Positions 8,494-17,231 of a stretch of DNA of 64,000 bases are shown piece after piece (positions within the stretch are counted from its first letter, which is position 1; each line of letters opens with the position of its first letter). The position numbers were made by a program, and so were the translations under genes. The DNA is from Clostridia bacterium. GTDB lineage: Bacteria; Bacillota; Clostridia; Oscillospirales; CAG-272. Under the pieces are notes generated by a model. It did no database searches. It saw nothing but the letters and a program-made list of their open reading frames with translations, and had not been told where the DNA came from. The stretch spans positions 81,889 through 145,888 of the forward strand of contig JAFVXI010000013.1 in the NCBI GenBank assembly GCA_017501245.1, given 5' to 3'.

Positions 8494-9003
8494 TCTCTTT
8501 TCCCTCTTAATTATTTATAACACCGCTCACGTGTGATGCGTACGTCACGCACGCAGGCGCACGAGGAGCTTTGGCGCAGCCTGTTCCGACTTTGCGCCGA
8601 CGGTATATTATCATCAAATTGTTAACCGAAAATAAACCCCGCACCGCTTAACTTCGACTTTTTTCGTGCAATAGAGGTACACTCATCGACTGTCAATAAA
8701 TACAAAAGCCCCTCGGGAGACTATCATCCCGAGGGGTAAAAAATCAATACTTTAAATGCACCTCTCACGCTCCGGGCGCGTTATGCATTTAAGCGCCGGT
8801 CGAGCTACACTTTGTTTGTTTCTTATCTTCAAGCCAAGCTATGCTCTCTTCTTTTATGACTGTGTGGGGCCGGGCGTTTTCTTAACGCTCCTGCCGAGCT
8901 ATGCTCTGCTCTTTTCTTAAGCTCTTATCTAGCGACCCGATCACATCAAGTCATTTTCGAGTTTTTTCTCTTCTTTTATGACTATGTCGGGCGCTCTGCC
9001 CTT
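8494..9003. other. 510-bp intergenic region with terminator and imperfect short repeats
   Basis: No credible gene. The right half (8831-8990) contains three imperfect echoes of one sequence: GCTATGCTCTCTTCTTTTATGACTGTGT-like at about 8839, GCTATGCTCTGCTCTTTTCTTA at about 8897, and TTTTCTCTTCTTTTATGACTATGTCGG at about 8963. A clear terminator hairpin (8709-8736) is listed separately. Function of the repeats is unknown. Confidence 0.5.
8709..8736 (-). terminator. Terminator hairpin downstream of the two-component operon
   Basis: Perfect 10-bp stem CCCCTCGGGA (8709-8718) / TCCCGAGGGG (8727-8736), loop of 8. On the minus strand it is followed by CTTTTG, so it probably ends the response regulator-kinase transcript (stop at 9004) after a 270-nt tail. 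Confidence 0.65.
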
Positions 9004-10128
9004 TTACGCCTTTGCCGAGCGCTGAGCCTGGCTCTTTTTTCTTACGGGGAGGCTTACAGAGAAGACGTTGCGACCGTCTGCGGAGCGCACGGAGACCGCA
9101 CCGCGGTGGAGCTCGACGACACGCTTGACGACAGCGAGGCCAACGCCGCTTCCCTCTCCCGAATGCGACACGTCCGCCTGATAGAACTTAGTAAAGATCT
9201 TTTCCTTGACGTCGTCGGGGATTGGCTCGCCCTCGTTTGAGATATGTACGGTTATACGTGAGATGCTCTGCTCGATAGAGATGCCTATCTCGCCGCACTC
9301 GGGCGAGAACTTGATCGCATTGTCAAGCAGGTTGAGCCAGACCTCCTTGAGGAGCTGCTCGTTTGCCGATATCTCGATCTCCTCGTCTATATCCAGCATC
9401 GGGATAACGCCCTTGAACGCCCATTTGCTCTCAAGCAAGAGGACGACCGAGCGAAGCTGCTCGGAGAGATTGAACTCCGATACACCCGTGAGGATCGTCT
9501 GATTTTCTATCTTCGTCAGATTAAGGATATTCGTGGCGAGGGATGCCAGACGGCGGGACTCGGTGGTTATGATAGAGAGATAATGTCGCCTGTCCTCCTC
9601 CGGCAGATCCTCGTTTTTGAGTAGATCTGCAAAGCCCGCTATCGAAACGATCGGGGTCTTGAACTCGTGGGAGAAGTTGTTGACGAAGTCGGAGCGTAAA
9701 AGCTCGGTGTTTCCAAGCTCCTCAGCCATCCGGTTAAAGCTCGTGGTGATCTCCTTTGCGATCTCGATATTCTTAAATATACCTTTAAGCTCGAGCCTGG
9801 CGGAAAAGTCGCCGCCCGCAAGCCTGTTCATACCGTTTACCAGGGCGTTTATCGGCTTCATAAGAACCGTGCTGCCAAGGAGGACGGAAAATCCGTAGCC
9901 CATAATGGCGCTGATGCCGATGACCATAAGGAGCGTCAGCTTTATATCGATGACGACCTCCTCGCCCTGCAGATGCTGGATGAGAAGCACGATTCCCGAC
10001 GCCATTATCAGGGCAATAACGAGAATCAGAAGCACGAAGGATGACAGGATAAAGGTCGTCGAAAGTCTCGCCTTCCCCTTCTCCCAGCTCTCCTCGGAGA
10101 TAAGCTTGTTTTTCTCTTTTTTACTCAT
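9004..10128 (-). CDS. Two-component sensor histidine kinase
   Basis: 374 aa. Two membrane segments (about 26-51 and 64-88) enclose only a very short extracytoplasmic loop. A HAMP linker (about 88-140) follows, then HisKA with H-box FVNNFSHEFKTPIVSI (phospho-His 154), and HATPase_c with N-box NLLDNAIKFSP and G-box GEGSGVGLAVVKRVVELH. The tiny loop suggests sensing within or at the membrane rather than of a soluble ligand. It overlaps the upstream response regulator by 4 nt (ATGA), so they are translationally coupled. Confidence 0.95.
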   Translation of the reverse strand: MSKKEKNKLISEESWEKGKARLSTTFILSSFVLLILVIALIMASGIVLLIQHLQGEEVVIDIKLTLLMVIGISAIMGYGFSVLLGSTVLMKPINALVNGMNRLAGGDFSARLELKGIFKNIEIAKEITTSFNRMAEELGNTELLRSDFVNNFSHEFKTPIVSIAGFADLLKNEDLPEEDRRHYLSIITTESRRLASLATNILNLTKIENQTILTGVSEFNLSEQLRSVVLLLESKWAFKGVIPMLDIDEEIEISANEQLLKEVWLNLLDNAIKFSPECGEIGISIEQSISRITVHISNEGEPIPDDVKEKIFTKFYQADVSHSGEGSGVGLAVVKRVVELHRGAVSVRSADGRNVFSVSLPVRKKSQAQRSAKA

Positions 10129-10799
10129 ACCTTCTTTACCGCCTTATAGCCGAGCCCTCTGACAGACTCGATCTCAAACTCGGGGAAGGACTCGAAGCGG
10201 CGCCTGAGCCTTGCAATATGTACCGTTACCGTCTCCCAGCCCGTGGAGCTGTCGGCGCCCCATATCTCATCCATCAGCTGAATGCGAGTGAAGATCTTTC
10301 CGGGGTAGGAGAGGAGCATATAGAGGAGCGCAAACTCCTTTTGCGGCAGCTCAAAGACCTCGCCCCCTCTCGTCACGGTGAGCGAATCGTAGTCGAGCGT
10401 TACCTCACCGATAACTATCTTCTTTTCATTTGCGATCTTCGCCCTGCGGAGAAGCGCCTTGATGCGGAAGAGCATCTCGTCGTTGTCTATCGGCTTCGTC
10501 ATATAGTCGTCGGTGCCTGCGAGGAAGCCCTTATGCTTGTCCTCGGGCAGCTGCTTTGCCGACACCATAAGGATCGGGAGGGTCGGATCGTATTCCCTTA
10601 ACTCACGGGTCAGCTCGTAGCCGTCCATCTTGGGCATCATTATATCAAGCACGACGAGATCGACGTGCTCCTTGTCCATTATCTCAAGCGCCTCAACGCC
10701 GTTCTCGGCGAGGAAGACGGTGTAGCCCGCTCTTTTAAGTATAGTCTCAAAGAGGAGCCTCGTGTTTCTGTCGTCGTCTGCGACAAGTATCCTGAACAT
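10125..10799 (-). CDS. OmpR-family response regulator
   Basis: 224 aa from ATG 10799 (GGAGG 4 nt upstream); a longer frame to 10904 would add 35 residues unrelated to the family. Receiver domain: acidic pair DDD (8-10), phospho-acceptor Asp52 in VVLDIMMPKMDG, conserved Lys in YMTKPIDND. The C-terminal winged helix ends in the canonical WGADSSTGWETVTVHIARLR ... VRGLGYK. It binds DNA as a phosphorylated dimer; partner is the downstream kinase. Target genes cannot be read from the sequence; the lipoprotein cluster next door is a neighbour only. Confidence 0.95.
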   Translation of the reverse strand: MFRILVADDDRNTRLLFETILKRAGYTVFLAENGVEALEIMDKEHVDLVVLDIMMPKMDGYELTRELREYDPTLPILMVSAKQLPEDKHKGFLAGTDDYMTKPIDNDEMLFRIKALLRRAKIANEKKIVIGEVTLDYDSLTVTRGGEVFELPQKEFALLYMLLSYPGKIFTRIQLMDEIWGADSSTGWETVTVHIARLRRRFESFPEFEIESVRGLGYKAVKKV

Positions 10800-10995
10800 A
10801 TATCCTCCATATAAGGAAATAAGATCCTCCCGCAAAAGCAAACTGCACGCCGACGGAGGCCACTTCGGCATCGCCGCACAGCGCACGCGAGGCAGGATCA
10901 GCATAGGAAAGCTTCTCGGGAAAGCACGCCGTAGCCCTCAGGCCGACACGAAAGAGGGAGTCTGAGTGTGCGAGCGGCGGCTTCGGGGAAAGCAA

Positions 10996-11017
10996 AAGGG
11001 CGGTGACAACCGCCCTT
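10996..11017 (-). terminator. Terminator of the lipoprotein operon
   Basis: Perfect 9-bp stem AAGGGCGGT (10996-11004) / ACCGCCCTT (11009-11017), loop of 4. On the minus strand the stem is followed by TTGCTTT, 38 nt after the stop at 11055. Confidence 0.75.
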
Positions 11018-11054
11018 AAAAAGCTATATTGATCGGGCGAGCAATATCACACGA

Positions 11055-11660
11055 TCACTCGTAGATGCATACGATGGAGCTTGCGCCCTTAGCATCGGAA
11101 TAGTTAAGCGAGAAGGAGCCGATCTTGCCATCGCTCGACATACGCATGATGAGATGCACGTCGGAGGGGATAGCAACGCCGAATACGCTCTCGGTGTTAT
11201 TCGCCTTTACGGTAGCGTCGAGAGTTCCCATCGAGATGGAGTAGACCATCTTGGACTCATCGAGGTTAAACTTCTTTGCAGCGGCTGCGGCAACGGTGCT
11301 GTCGAGCGAGCCGGAAAGAGAGCCGTCAACGCCGATCTCAACGATGCCGGTGATCTTGGTTACGGGCTCATCTGCCGCACCGATCTGATTAAGCTTGTCG
11401 TAGGAGTAGGAAACGGTAGCGGTTCCGTCTACGTTATAAACAACGATATACTCACCCTCGAGAGTGACCGCGGGAGAAGCATTGTCAAAGGTGACGGAAA
11501 TGTTTGCCGAAGCGGGAGTGGTCGCAGAGATAGCGGTGTTATAATCTGCGATAGTAGCACTGCCGTCGGTCGAGCCCTGATCGGGTCCGCCGATAAGATT
11601 ACAAGCGGAGAATGCGAAGATGCTCGAGAGAACAAGAAGAAGAGCAATTATCTTTTTCAT
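11055..11660 (-). CDS. Lipoprotein, tandem paralogue 3
   Basis: 201 aa with a type II signal peptide MKKIIALLLVLSSIFAFSAC (lipid-modified Cys 20). The mature part has no named domain that I recognise. Its C-terminal half shares a pattern with the two upstream lipoproteins: LDATVKANNTESVFGVAI...V.L......G.I....L.YSDAKGAS, i.e. hydrophobic beta strands around an NTE-VFG motif. It is the third gene of a three-gene operon (18 nt after the previous stop). The shape suggests a beta-rich, ligand-holding surface lipoprotein; that is inference. Confidence 0.8.
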   Translation of the reverse strand: MKKIIALLLVLSSIFAFSACNLIGGPDQGSTDGSATIADYNTAISATTPASANISVTFDNASPAVTLEGEYIVVYNVDGTATVSYSYDKLNQIGAADEPVTKITGIVEIGVDGSLSGSLDSTVAAAAAKKFNLDESKMVYSISMGTLDATVKANNTESVFGVAIPSDVHLIMRMSSDGKIGSFSLNYSDAKGASSIVCIYE

Positions 11661-11678
11661 TATACGATACCTCCTCTA

Positions 11679-12368
11679 TCAGTCCATAGAAACACGCTGC
11701 TGGTCGTAGATGTAGTCAGCAACGATCCTAACGGTCATAAGGTCAACGCCGGTCGCAAGGTTAGCCTCCTCGACCCAGTCCATAGTAACACGGTTGACAA
11801 CGCCGCCCGCAGTGGTGATAGCAACCGACACGTCAGCATCAACCGCAACACCCTCGCCGAAGAAGGCCTCGGTGTTAGCCTTGAGGACCTTGAAGGAGAG
11901 AGTTCCGTTCTCAAACTTAACGTCCGCCATAAGATCAGCGTTAAGATCAAGAGCCATAGCACCCTTCTCGGGGAAGAAGTTCACGCCCTCTGCATCCCAG
12001 GTCTCGCCCTTGTCCTCGCTGGTACCCTTACCAACTCTGAACCAGGTCTCGCTCTTGAGCGTCTCGACGTGGCCGTAGACCTTTTTGCCCGAGCCGTCCT
12101 CAACGCTTCTGAGCTGCTCGCCGTTAACGATAGCCTTAGCAACGAAGTCGGTTCCGATCATGCCTCTGACGATCTCGGTGACCGAAACGAGGTTCTGGCT
12201 TGCGACCTGCTGAGTGGACTCAACGACGATCTTGTGGGGGTAGCTTCTTGCATAGCAGGCACTCACGGTCTCGATGTCACTCTTGCCCGAGCCGCCGATC
12301 ATATCGCAGGAGGCGAGAAGCGAAACCGCAAGAACTGCGATAAGTAAAAACGCAATAATCTTTTTCAT
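11679..12368 (-). CDS. Lipoprotein, tandem paralogue 2
   Basis: 229 aa, lipobox LLASC (MKKIIAFLLIAVLAVSLLASC). Mature region about 30-229 has an N-terminal segment on extracellular modification sensing-like strands (KIVVESTQQVASQNLVSVTEIV) and a C-terminal half with FKVLKANTEAFFGEGVAVDADVSVAI..G.V....MDWVEE, aligning by eye with NTESVFG in the gene downstream and NCTSVFGHDFG in the gene upstream. Function unknown; the repeated design looks like duplicated LolA/LppX-style folds, but I cannot confirm that. Confidence 0.8.
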   Translation of the reverse strand: MKKIIAFLLIAVLAVSLLASCDMIGGSGKSDIETVSACYARSYPHKIVVESTQQVASQNLVSVTEIVRGMIGTDFVAKAIVNGEQLRSVEDGSGKKVYGHVETLKSETWFRVGKGTSEDKGETWDAEGVNFFPEKGAMALDLNADLMADVKFENGTLSFKVLKANTEAFFGEGVAVDADVSVAITTAGGVVNRVTMDWVEEANLATGVDLMTVRIVADYIYDQQRVSMD

Positions 12369-12394
12369 TCTATTAATCCTCCGTACTCAAAAAC

Positions 12395-13069
12395 TCACTC
12401 TTCCTCGGGCTCTCCGACGATCTCGGAGAAGTCGAGCTCCTGCTCACCGTAGGAATAGGTTGCGGTAATGTTTACGCTTGCGCCGCTCTCGGTAACGTAG
12501 GACATCTCGTACTCAACGAGCTGAACGCCGTTGGTCTCAAAGACGAGCGTAACGTTTTCCTTAGCGCCGAAATCATGACCGAAAACAGAGGTGCAGTTCT
12601 CGGGAGTAACGGTAGCGTAGAGAATGTTCTCGTTAGAGTTGTTCGCTGCGGCGAGCTTGTTCCTCTCGACGTTCAGAGCAAAGTTAACGTCCATAGCAGC
12701 GCCGACCCAGGGGGTCTTGGTCTCGTCACCGGAGTTGTAGTACTTACCGTCGAGGTAATATACCTTACCGATCTCGTGAACGACGGTGTCGTGGTTTCCG
12801 TTAGCGATGCTCTCCTCGATGGTAGCATATCTCTCGAAATCATACTCAAGGATCAGATCGTTTCCGTTGCGCTTAACAACGTACCAGCCGGAGAAATCAT
12901 CTCCATCGGCAGTAGTATATCTGATGCTTGCGGTAACACCGGTAGCGGCAGAGCCGTTGATGATGTCGTAGATCGTTACCTCCTCTACCCTCTCGCAGGA
13001 GGAGATGGCAAGCATCGCACACGCCGTGAGCGCAAGCACGAGTATCAGACTGAGAATTTTTTTCATCAT
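12395..13069 (-). CDS. Lipoprotein, tandem paralogue 1
   Basis: 224 aa, type II signal peptide with lipobox AISSC (MMKKILSLILVLALTACAML...SSC). First gene of the three-gene operon, starting about 60 nt after a perfect consensus promoter. The mature protein includes GWYVVKRNGNDLILEYDFERY, VYYLDGKYYN and the shared block ILYATVTPENCTSVFGHDFGAKENVTLVF...VEYEMSYV, ending in an acidic tail (GEPEEE). All three paralogues keep one strand-rich layout but differ strongly in sequence, so duplication is old. Unknown function. Confidence 0.8.
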   Translation of the reverse strand: MMKKILSLILVLALTACAMLAISSCERVEEVTIYDIINGSAATGVTASIRYTTADGDDFSGWYVVKRNGNDLILEYDFERYATIEESIANGNHDTVVHEIGKVYYLDGKYYNSGDETKTPWVGAAMDVNFALNVERNKLAAANNSNENILYATVTPENCTSVFGHDFGAKENVTLVFETNGVQLVEYEMSYVTESGASVNITATYSYGEQELDFSEIVGEPEEE

Positions 13070-13128
13070 AGTATCACGTAACCTTTCTTCGGAATATAGA
13101 TACAGTATTTTAATAATTATACACTTAA

Positions 13129-13157
13129 ATTATACCTTTATTTTAATTGATTGTCAA
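13129..13157 (-). promoter_or_regulatory. Perfect consensus promoter of the lipoprotein operon
   Basis: Minus strand: TTGACA (13157-13152), exactly 17 nt, TATAAT (13134-13129). A transcript from here would cover 13069 down to 11055 and stop at the 10996-11017 hairpin. Confidence 0.85.
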
Positions 13158-13254
13158 TAGCGCTCTTCCCCTTTCGTCCTCTCGGGCTGACGAATTTTAG
13201 AGGGCGTTTTTATTGAAAGTTAACAAAAACGAGCTCAGATCGGGGAGTTTTCAA

Positions 13255-13287
13255 GCAAAAAAGGGGCGGCACAAAGTGCAACCCCTG
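13255..13287 (-). terminator. Terminator of asd
   Basis: Minus strand stem AGGGG-TT-GCAC / GTGC-CG-CCCCT (two internal mismatches) followed by T6, 17 nt after the asd stop at 13304. Confidence 0.65.
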
Positions 13288-13303
13288 TATCAAGATTATA
13301 TTA

Positions 13304-14386
13304 TTATGCCTCGGTGAGATATCCCTCTCTGTAAAGAAGCTCTGCGATAAGCACGGCTCCGCCCGCTGCACCTCTCAAGGTGTTATGAGAGAGGCCGACG
13401 AACTTATAATCGTAAACGCTGTCCTCACGAAGCCTTCCGCAGGACACGCCCATTCCACGGTAAAGATCACGGTCAACGCCGGTCTGAGGACGGTTATCCT
13501 CCTCGAAATAGGTGATGAACTGCTCGGGCGCAAGAGGCAGGCCGAGCGTCTGAGGCTTGCCCTTGAAGGTCCTCCACTCGTTAAGGATCTCATCCTTGGT
13601 GGGCTTGTTCTCAAACTTAACGAAAACCGCAGCCATATGACCGTCGGTAACGGGAACACGGAGGCACTGAGCGGTGATCTTAGGCTCCGTGGCGGGAACT
13701 ACGACGCCATCCTTGACCTCGCCCCACACACGCATGGGCTCACGCTCGCTCTTCTCCTCCTCGCCGCCGATGAATGGTATGAGGTTATCCACCATCTCGG
13801 GCCACTCGTTGAAGGTCTTGCCTGCGCCGCTGATAGCCTGATAGGTGGTTACGACGATCTCCTTGATGCCCCACTTAAGGAGGGGGGTGAGAGCGCCGAC
13901 GTAGGACTGGATAGAGCAGTTCGGCTTAACGGCGATGAAGCCGCGCTTAGTGCCGAGCCTCGCCCTTTGGGCGTCTATTACAGCAAGATGCGCATCGTTT
14001 ACCTCGGGGATGACCATAGGCACGTCGGGCGTCCATCTGTTTGCGGAGTTGTTGGAAACGACGGGGATCTCAGCCTTTGCGTATCTCTCCTCAAGCGCAA
14101 GGGTGTCCGCCTTGGGCATATTTACTGCGCAGAATACGAAATCGACAAGCTCCTTAACCTTCTCGACCTCGTCGGAGGAGATGACCTCCATCTCGCCTAT
14201 CCAATCGGGATAGGTCTCGGCAAGCTTCCACCTGCCGTCAACCGCCTCGCTATACTTGCGACCCGCAGAGCGAGGACCCGCAATAAGCGCCTTTATTTCA
14301 AAATAAGGGTGATCGGCAAGGAGGGTGATGAACCTCTGTCCAACCATTCCCGTAGCGCCGATAATACCAACTCTTAGCTTTTTCAT
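13304..14386 (-). CDS. asd: Aspartate-semialdehyde dehydrogenase
   Basis: 360 aa from ATG 14386 (GGGAG 8 nt upstream); the frame continues up to 14566 but those 60 residues are not family-like. NADP-binding motif VGIIGATGMVGQRF, active-site loop with VKPNCSIQSYVGALTPLL (catalytic Cys), VTTYQAISGAGKTFNEWPEM and DGHMAAVFVKFE match the longer (about 360-aa) class of ASADH known from archaea, fungi and some Clostridia. It reduces aspartyl phosphate to aspartate semialdehyde, the branch point for lysine/diaminopimelate, threonine and methionine. Monocistronic with its own promoter and terminator. Confidence 0.95.
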   Translation of the reverse strand: MKKLRVGIIGATGMVGQRFITLLADHPYFEIKALIAGPRSAGRKYSEAVDGRWKLAETYPDWIGEMEVISSDEVEKVKELVDFVFCAVNMPKADTLALEERYAKAEIPVVSNNSANRWTPDVPMVIPEVNDAHLAVIDAQRARLGTKRGFIAVKPNCSIQSYVGALTPLLKWGIKEIVVTTYQAISGAGKTFNEWPEMVDNLIPFIGGEEEKSEREPMRVWGEVKDGVVVPATEPKITAQCLRVPVTDGHMAAVFVKFENKPTKDEILNEWRTFKGKPQTLGLPLAPEQFITYFEEDNRPQTGVDRDLYRGMGVSCGRLREDSVYDYKFVGLSHNTLRGAAGGAVLIAELLYREGYLTEA

Positions 14387-14435
14387 AACAGTTCTCCCAT
14401 AAAAATGTGCGCCGCCGGGCGCGTGTAATGCATAC

Positions 14436-14464
14436 ATTCTAGCACAAAGATGGGAACAAGTCAA
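14436..14464 (-). promoter_or_regulatory. Sigma-A promoter of asd
   Basis: Minus strand: TTGACT (14464-14459), 17-nt spacer, TAGAAT (14441-14436), 50 nt before the ATG. Confidence 0.75.
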
Positions 14465-14684
14465 CACGTTCGGGACACAAAAATAAGAATATTTGCCCAG
14501 ATTCGGGCGTAAAACGAAGGATGTGGGGGCGAAAAATGCAAAAATGCGCAGAAGTGTCAAGGTCATGCGCCGTTTTTGAAGCAGATGCCCCTCACATCCG
14601 TCTTTTGCCGTGGTAGCTGCGGGCTGATCCTACGGGCGGCAAAAAGCGTGCGACAGTGCGAAAGGAGACGGGAAATTCAGCAAC

Positions 14685-14719
14685 GCAAAAAAGGAGCGAG
14701 GCGGCAAGAGCCCCGCTCC
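14685..14719 (-). terminator. Terminator of the spoIIIA operon
   Basis: Minus strand stem GGAGCGGGG...CCTCGCTCC followed by T6, 30 nt after the spoIIIAH stop at 14749. Confidence 0.75.
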
Positions 14720-14748
14720 AAGAGACGCCGAGGAGCCGGACGACCCTA

Positions 14749-15300
14749 TCAGCCCTTATTTACGATGCTTATGTTCTCGGGAGAGATGCCCGTCGTGTCG
14801 TAGACGATCGAGAGGATCTGCGCAGCCTCGGCAGCCATAAGGCTCTCTGCGCCGACGATGACGCTGACAGAATCCTCGGAGATGATGGCGATACAGTCCT
14901 CGAAGCCCTTCGCCTTAACCAAGGTCTCGATGTTTGTTTCGTTCTGAATGTCTACCGCTATCTTGGAGATCGCAGCGTTCGCCTCAGCCTTTGCCTCCTC
15001 GCTCGCCTCCTCGCTCTCGGTAACGAGCTTCAGGACGTCGATAGCCTCGTCACGGGACTGCTGGCGGTTGAGGGCGGTGGCGGTGAAGTAGTCGTTTTCC
15101 TCGTTGCCGTCAGCACCCGTCTCCAGCGAGTCGCCGTCTGCATCCATATTGCCGTCGCCGTAGCCCATATTTGACACGGGGTCATAGAAAAGGCGGTAAT
15201 TCACATAAACTGCGGCCCCGATAAGAAGCACGGCAAGAAAGACCGCCAGCGTTTTCGTCGCCTTCGACGAGAGGAACTTTTTGAGCTTTTCAAATTTCAT
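14749..15300 (-). CDS. spoIIIAH: Stage III sporulation protein AH
   Basis: 183 aa from ATG 15300 (AAGGAG 8 nt upstream). One N-terminal membrane anchor (about 15-34, TLAVFLAVLLIGAAVYVNYR), an acidic linker (about 40-70) and a C-terminal ring-building-motif domain (about 75-183) containing RDEAIDVLKLVTESEEAS and SVIVGAESLMAAEAAQILSI. In sporulation SpoIIIAH in the mother-cell outer forespore membrane binds SpoIIQ from the forespore and forms the ring of the feeding channel. Last gene of the spoIIIA operon, as in other spore formers. Confidence 0.93.
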   Translation of the reverse strand: MKFEKLKKFLSSKATKTLAVFLAVLLIGAAVYVNYRLFYDPVSNMGYGDGNMDADGDSLETGADGNEENDYFTATALNRQQSRDEAIDVLKLVTESEEASEEAKAEANAAISKIAVDIQNETNIETLVKAKGFEDCIAIISEDSVSVIVGAESLMAAEAAQILSIVYDTTGISPENISIVNKG

Positions 15301-15366
15301 TTCGGTATCTCCTTTTGGTTGTTTTCTGGTTAAGCATATGCCGCACAAGGGGGGCATATGACAGGG

Positions 15367-15756
15367 TTATTTCATTTTTGAAATATGTATCCGATTCGTG
15401 CCGATGCCGAATAGAGAGGATAGGAGCGAGGTAAGCTCGGAGCGCACCGAAGCCCTGTCCGCCCCCTTACAAACGATGGCTACGCTCTCAACAGTCCGCT
15501 CAGCCTGCTTGCCGTACCCCATCTCCTTTTCTTTATACGTCACCATCACACGGCACTGCCCGACACCCGACAAGGAGGAGCAAAGCTCCTCAAGCCTCTC
15601 CTCCACCGTATCTGCCGCCTGCTCGGAGGTGCCGGATGCTCCGCCGATTATAAGGAGAACTACGCCTACAAGCACACACAGAGCGATCAGCAAAGCTCTG
15701 CCCTTATCCTTGATCAGGCAATTCAGAATATCGTAAAACGACTTCTTATCCTTCAT
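15367..15756 (-). CDS. spoIIIAG: Stage III sporulation protein AG
   Basis: 129 aa, shorter than Bacillus homologues (about 230). Membrane anchor about 21-41 (ALLIALCVLVGVVLLIIGG), then the EscJ/YscJ-like ring domain: VEERLEELCSSLSGVGQCRVMVTYKEKE ... SVAIVCKGADRASVRSELTSLLSSLFGI, the core that forms the large SpoIIIAG ring in the intermembrane space. It overlaps spoIIIAF by 11 nt; 66 nt separate it from spoIIIAH. The missing beta-barrel insertion is common in clostridial versions. Confidence 0.92.
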   Translation of the reverse strand: MKDKKSFYDILNCLIKDKGRALLIALCVLVGVVLLIIGGASGTSEQAADTVEERLEELCSSLSGVGQCRVMVTYKEKEMGYGKQAERTVESVAIVCKGADRASVRSELTSLLSSLFGIGTNRIHISKMK

Positions 15757-16210
15757 ATGGATATATCACCACCTCGCATTTTCCTCCCTCGGCCAGGAAG
15801 TCTTCGTCAAGACATGCTCGCACGGCACGCAGATCCGACACGGCGGCAACACCCGCGAGCGTCGCAGTAATTTTCTCTGCCCTCATAGCCTCGATATCAA
15901 AGCCCTCGACGATAACCTCGACATCATCCAAGTGCAAGGAAAAGCTCTCAGCCAGATACAGCTCTATTCCGTCCGCAAAGGCTAAGGATGCAACCTCTCC
16001 GGCTCCGAGAGCAGGCAGATAGGCGTCGCCGTCGGGCGGCTCCTCAAAAATCAAGCCGATCGAGCCAAATATGGACGCAAGGGAAAGGATGCAGACTATC
16101 CCGACGGCAACGCCGCTCTCCCTTGAAAAGCGAGGATGCGACAGCATGCCGATGACCGAGATCATAGCAGATAGTGCAACAGCCAAGAGAACATATTGAC
16201 TAAGTTCCAA
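15746..16210 (-). CDS. spoIIIAF: Stage III sporulation protein AF
   Basis: 154 aa: two hydrophobic N-terminal helices (about 5-23 and 34-54) and a soluble C-terminal domain (about 80-150) with the ring-building fold (VEVIVEGFDIEAMRAEKITATL). Identified by position between AE and AG and by this layout; AF sequences are weakly conserved. It overlaps both neighbours (11 nt each), indicating coupled translation. Confidence 0.85.
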   Translation of the reverse strand: MELSQYVLLAVALSAMISVIGMLSHPRFSRESGVAVGIVCILSLASIFGSIGLIFEEPPDGDAYLPALGAGEVASLAFADGIELYLAESFSLHLDDVEVIVEGFDIEAMRAEKITATLAGVAAVSDLRAVRACLDEDFLAEGGKCEVVIYPYEG

Positions 16211-17231
16211 TTATATTTCCACCTCCCCACACCATCACGATTATCTCAAATATGTATATAATAGTTGTCATAACATAGACCGATATCAAGGAATCGAGCG
16301 CTCCGATGAACGCCGTTATCACGCCGGAGCGTTCTGCTCCAACAAGCTCCAGAGCGAGCGATGCAAGGTAGAGGACGAGCTTGTGGGCAAGGAGTATTAC
16401 CAAGGGTGAGAGTGAAATTGCAACTAACACCGAAACGCCCGCCGCACCTATCCTGCCTCCAAGCATCGATATTCCGCCCGTAAGAGCCGAGAGCGCACCC
16501 GATACCGTTTGCCCGACGATGGGAATAATATTGCCCGCCGTGTATTTTGCCGTTCTGATGGCTAAGCCGTCAGCAGACACACTGACGTAGGTTTGAAGCG
16601 CAAAGAAGCTGCCCAGAGCAAAGCCGATAGCTCCAACCGCTCCAACAAATATCCTCTTCAGCCTCAAAGCGAGCCTTTCCGAGGCGCCGCCAAGAGCGGA
16701 TAAAGCAGACGAAGCAAAGACCGCACTGACAAATGGGAGAAGCAGAGAGCCACTAGCCGCACCGCATATCCATAGCGTCAACCCTGCCCCACCCGAGGCG
16801 ACCGCCGCTGTTGCCACACCGCCGCTGAGCGATAGATATGACAAAAGCGCGGGCAGGAGCGCAGAAAAAAAGGCACCGAGATCCGAGAGAGCCTCGGCAA
16901 CCGAGGAAAAAAGCGGATACAGAGAGGAAAACAGCATAAGTGATACCGAAAGCGAGACGCCCGAAAAAACCGCCCCACCCCTCCCCGACGACAGAAACGA
17001 GGCAAGTGCTATAAGCAACGTCGAGAGCACAACGACCGTGCAAAAGGCGCCAAGCTCACCGCTTGAGCCCGAGAGGACACCGAGCAGCTCGTACAGGAGG
17101 CCGTCCGGACCTGACAAGGATATCCCCGACGGATCAATATACTCCTCAAATCCATCGGGCAATGCATTCGCAAGCGAGTTCAAGACGCCGTTAATTGCAT
17201 CGTTTTGATAACTATTATTTGCATATTCCAT
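16200..17231 (-). CDS. spoIIIAE: Stage III sporulation protein AE
   Basis: 343 aa polytopic membrane protein: extracytoplasmic N-terminal region (about 1-60), then about seven to eight membrane segments rich in Gly/Ala/Ser, with family-like segments SADGLAIRTAKYTAGNIIPIVGQTVSGAL and a C-terminal VYVMTTIIYIFEIIVMVWGGGN. SpoIIIAE is the large integral component of the channel base complex. Its start ATG overlaps the spoIIIAD stop by one nt. Confidence 0.92.
   Translation of the reverse strand: MEYANNSYQNDAINGVLNSLANALPDGFEEYIDPSGISLSGPDGLLYELLGVLSGSSGELGAFCTVVVLSTLLIALASFLSSGRGGAVFSGVSLSVSLMLFSSLYPLFSSVAEALSDLGAFFSALLPALLSYLSLSGGVATAAVASGGAGLTLWICGAASGSLLLPFVSAVFASSALSALGGASERLALRLKRIFVGAVGAIGFALGSFFALQTYVSVSADGLAIRTAKYTAGNIIPIVGQTVSGALSALTGGISMLGGRIGAAGVSVLVAISLSPLVILLAHKLVLYLASLALELVGAERSGVITAFIGALDSLISVYVMTTIIYIFEIIVMVWGGGNIIGT

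Larger units (their letters stand above)
14387..14748. other. Intergenic region between asd and spoIIIAH
   Basis: About 360 bp. It contains the asd promoter (14436-14464) and the spoIIIA operon terminator (14693-14719). Between them, 14470-14690, I see no gene, repeat or RNA motif. Confidence 0.6.

Noticed and set aside
11154-12347. 397-aa plus-strand open frame
   Set aside because: It lies antisense across two lipoprotein genes with clear lipoboxes and ribosome sites; it has no start signal of its own.
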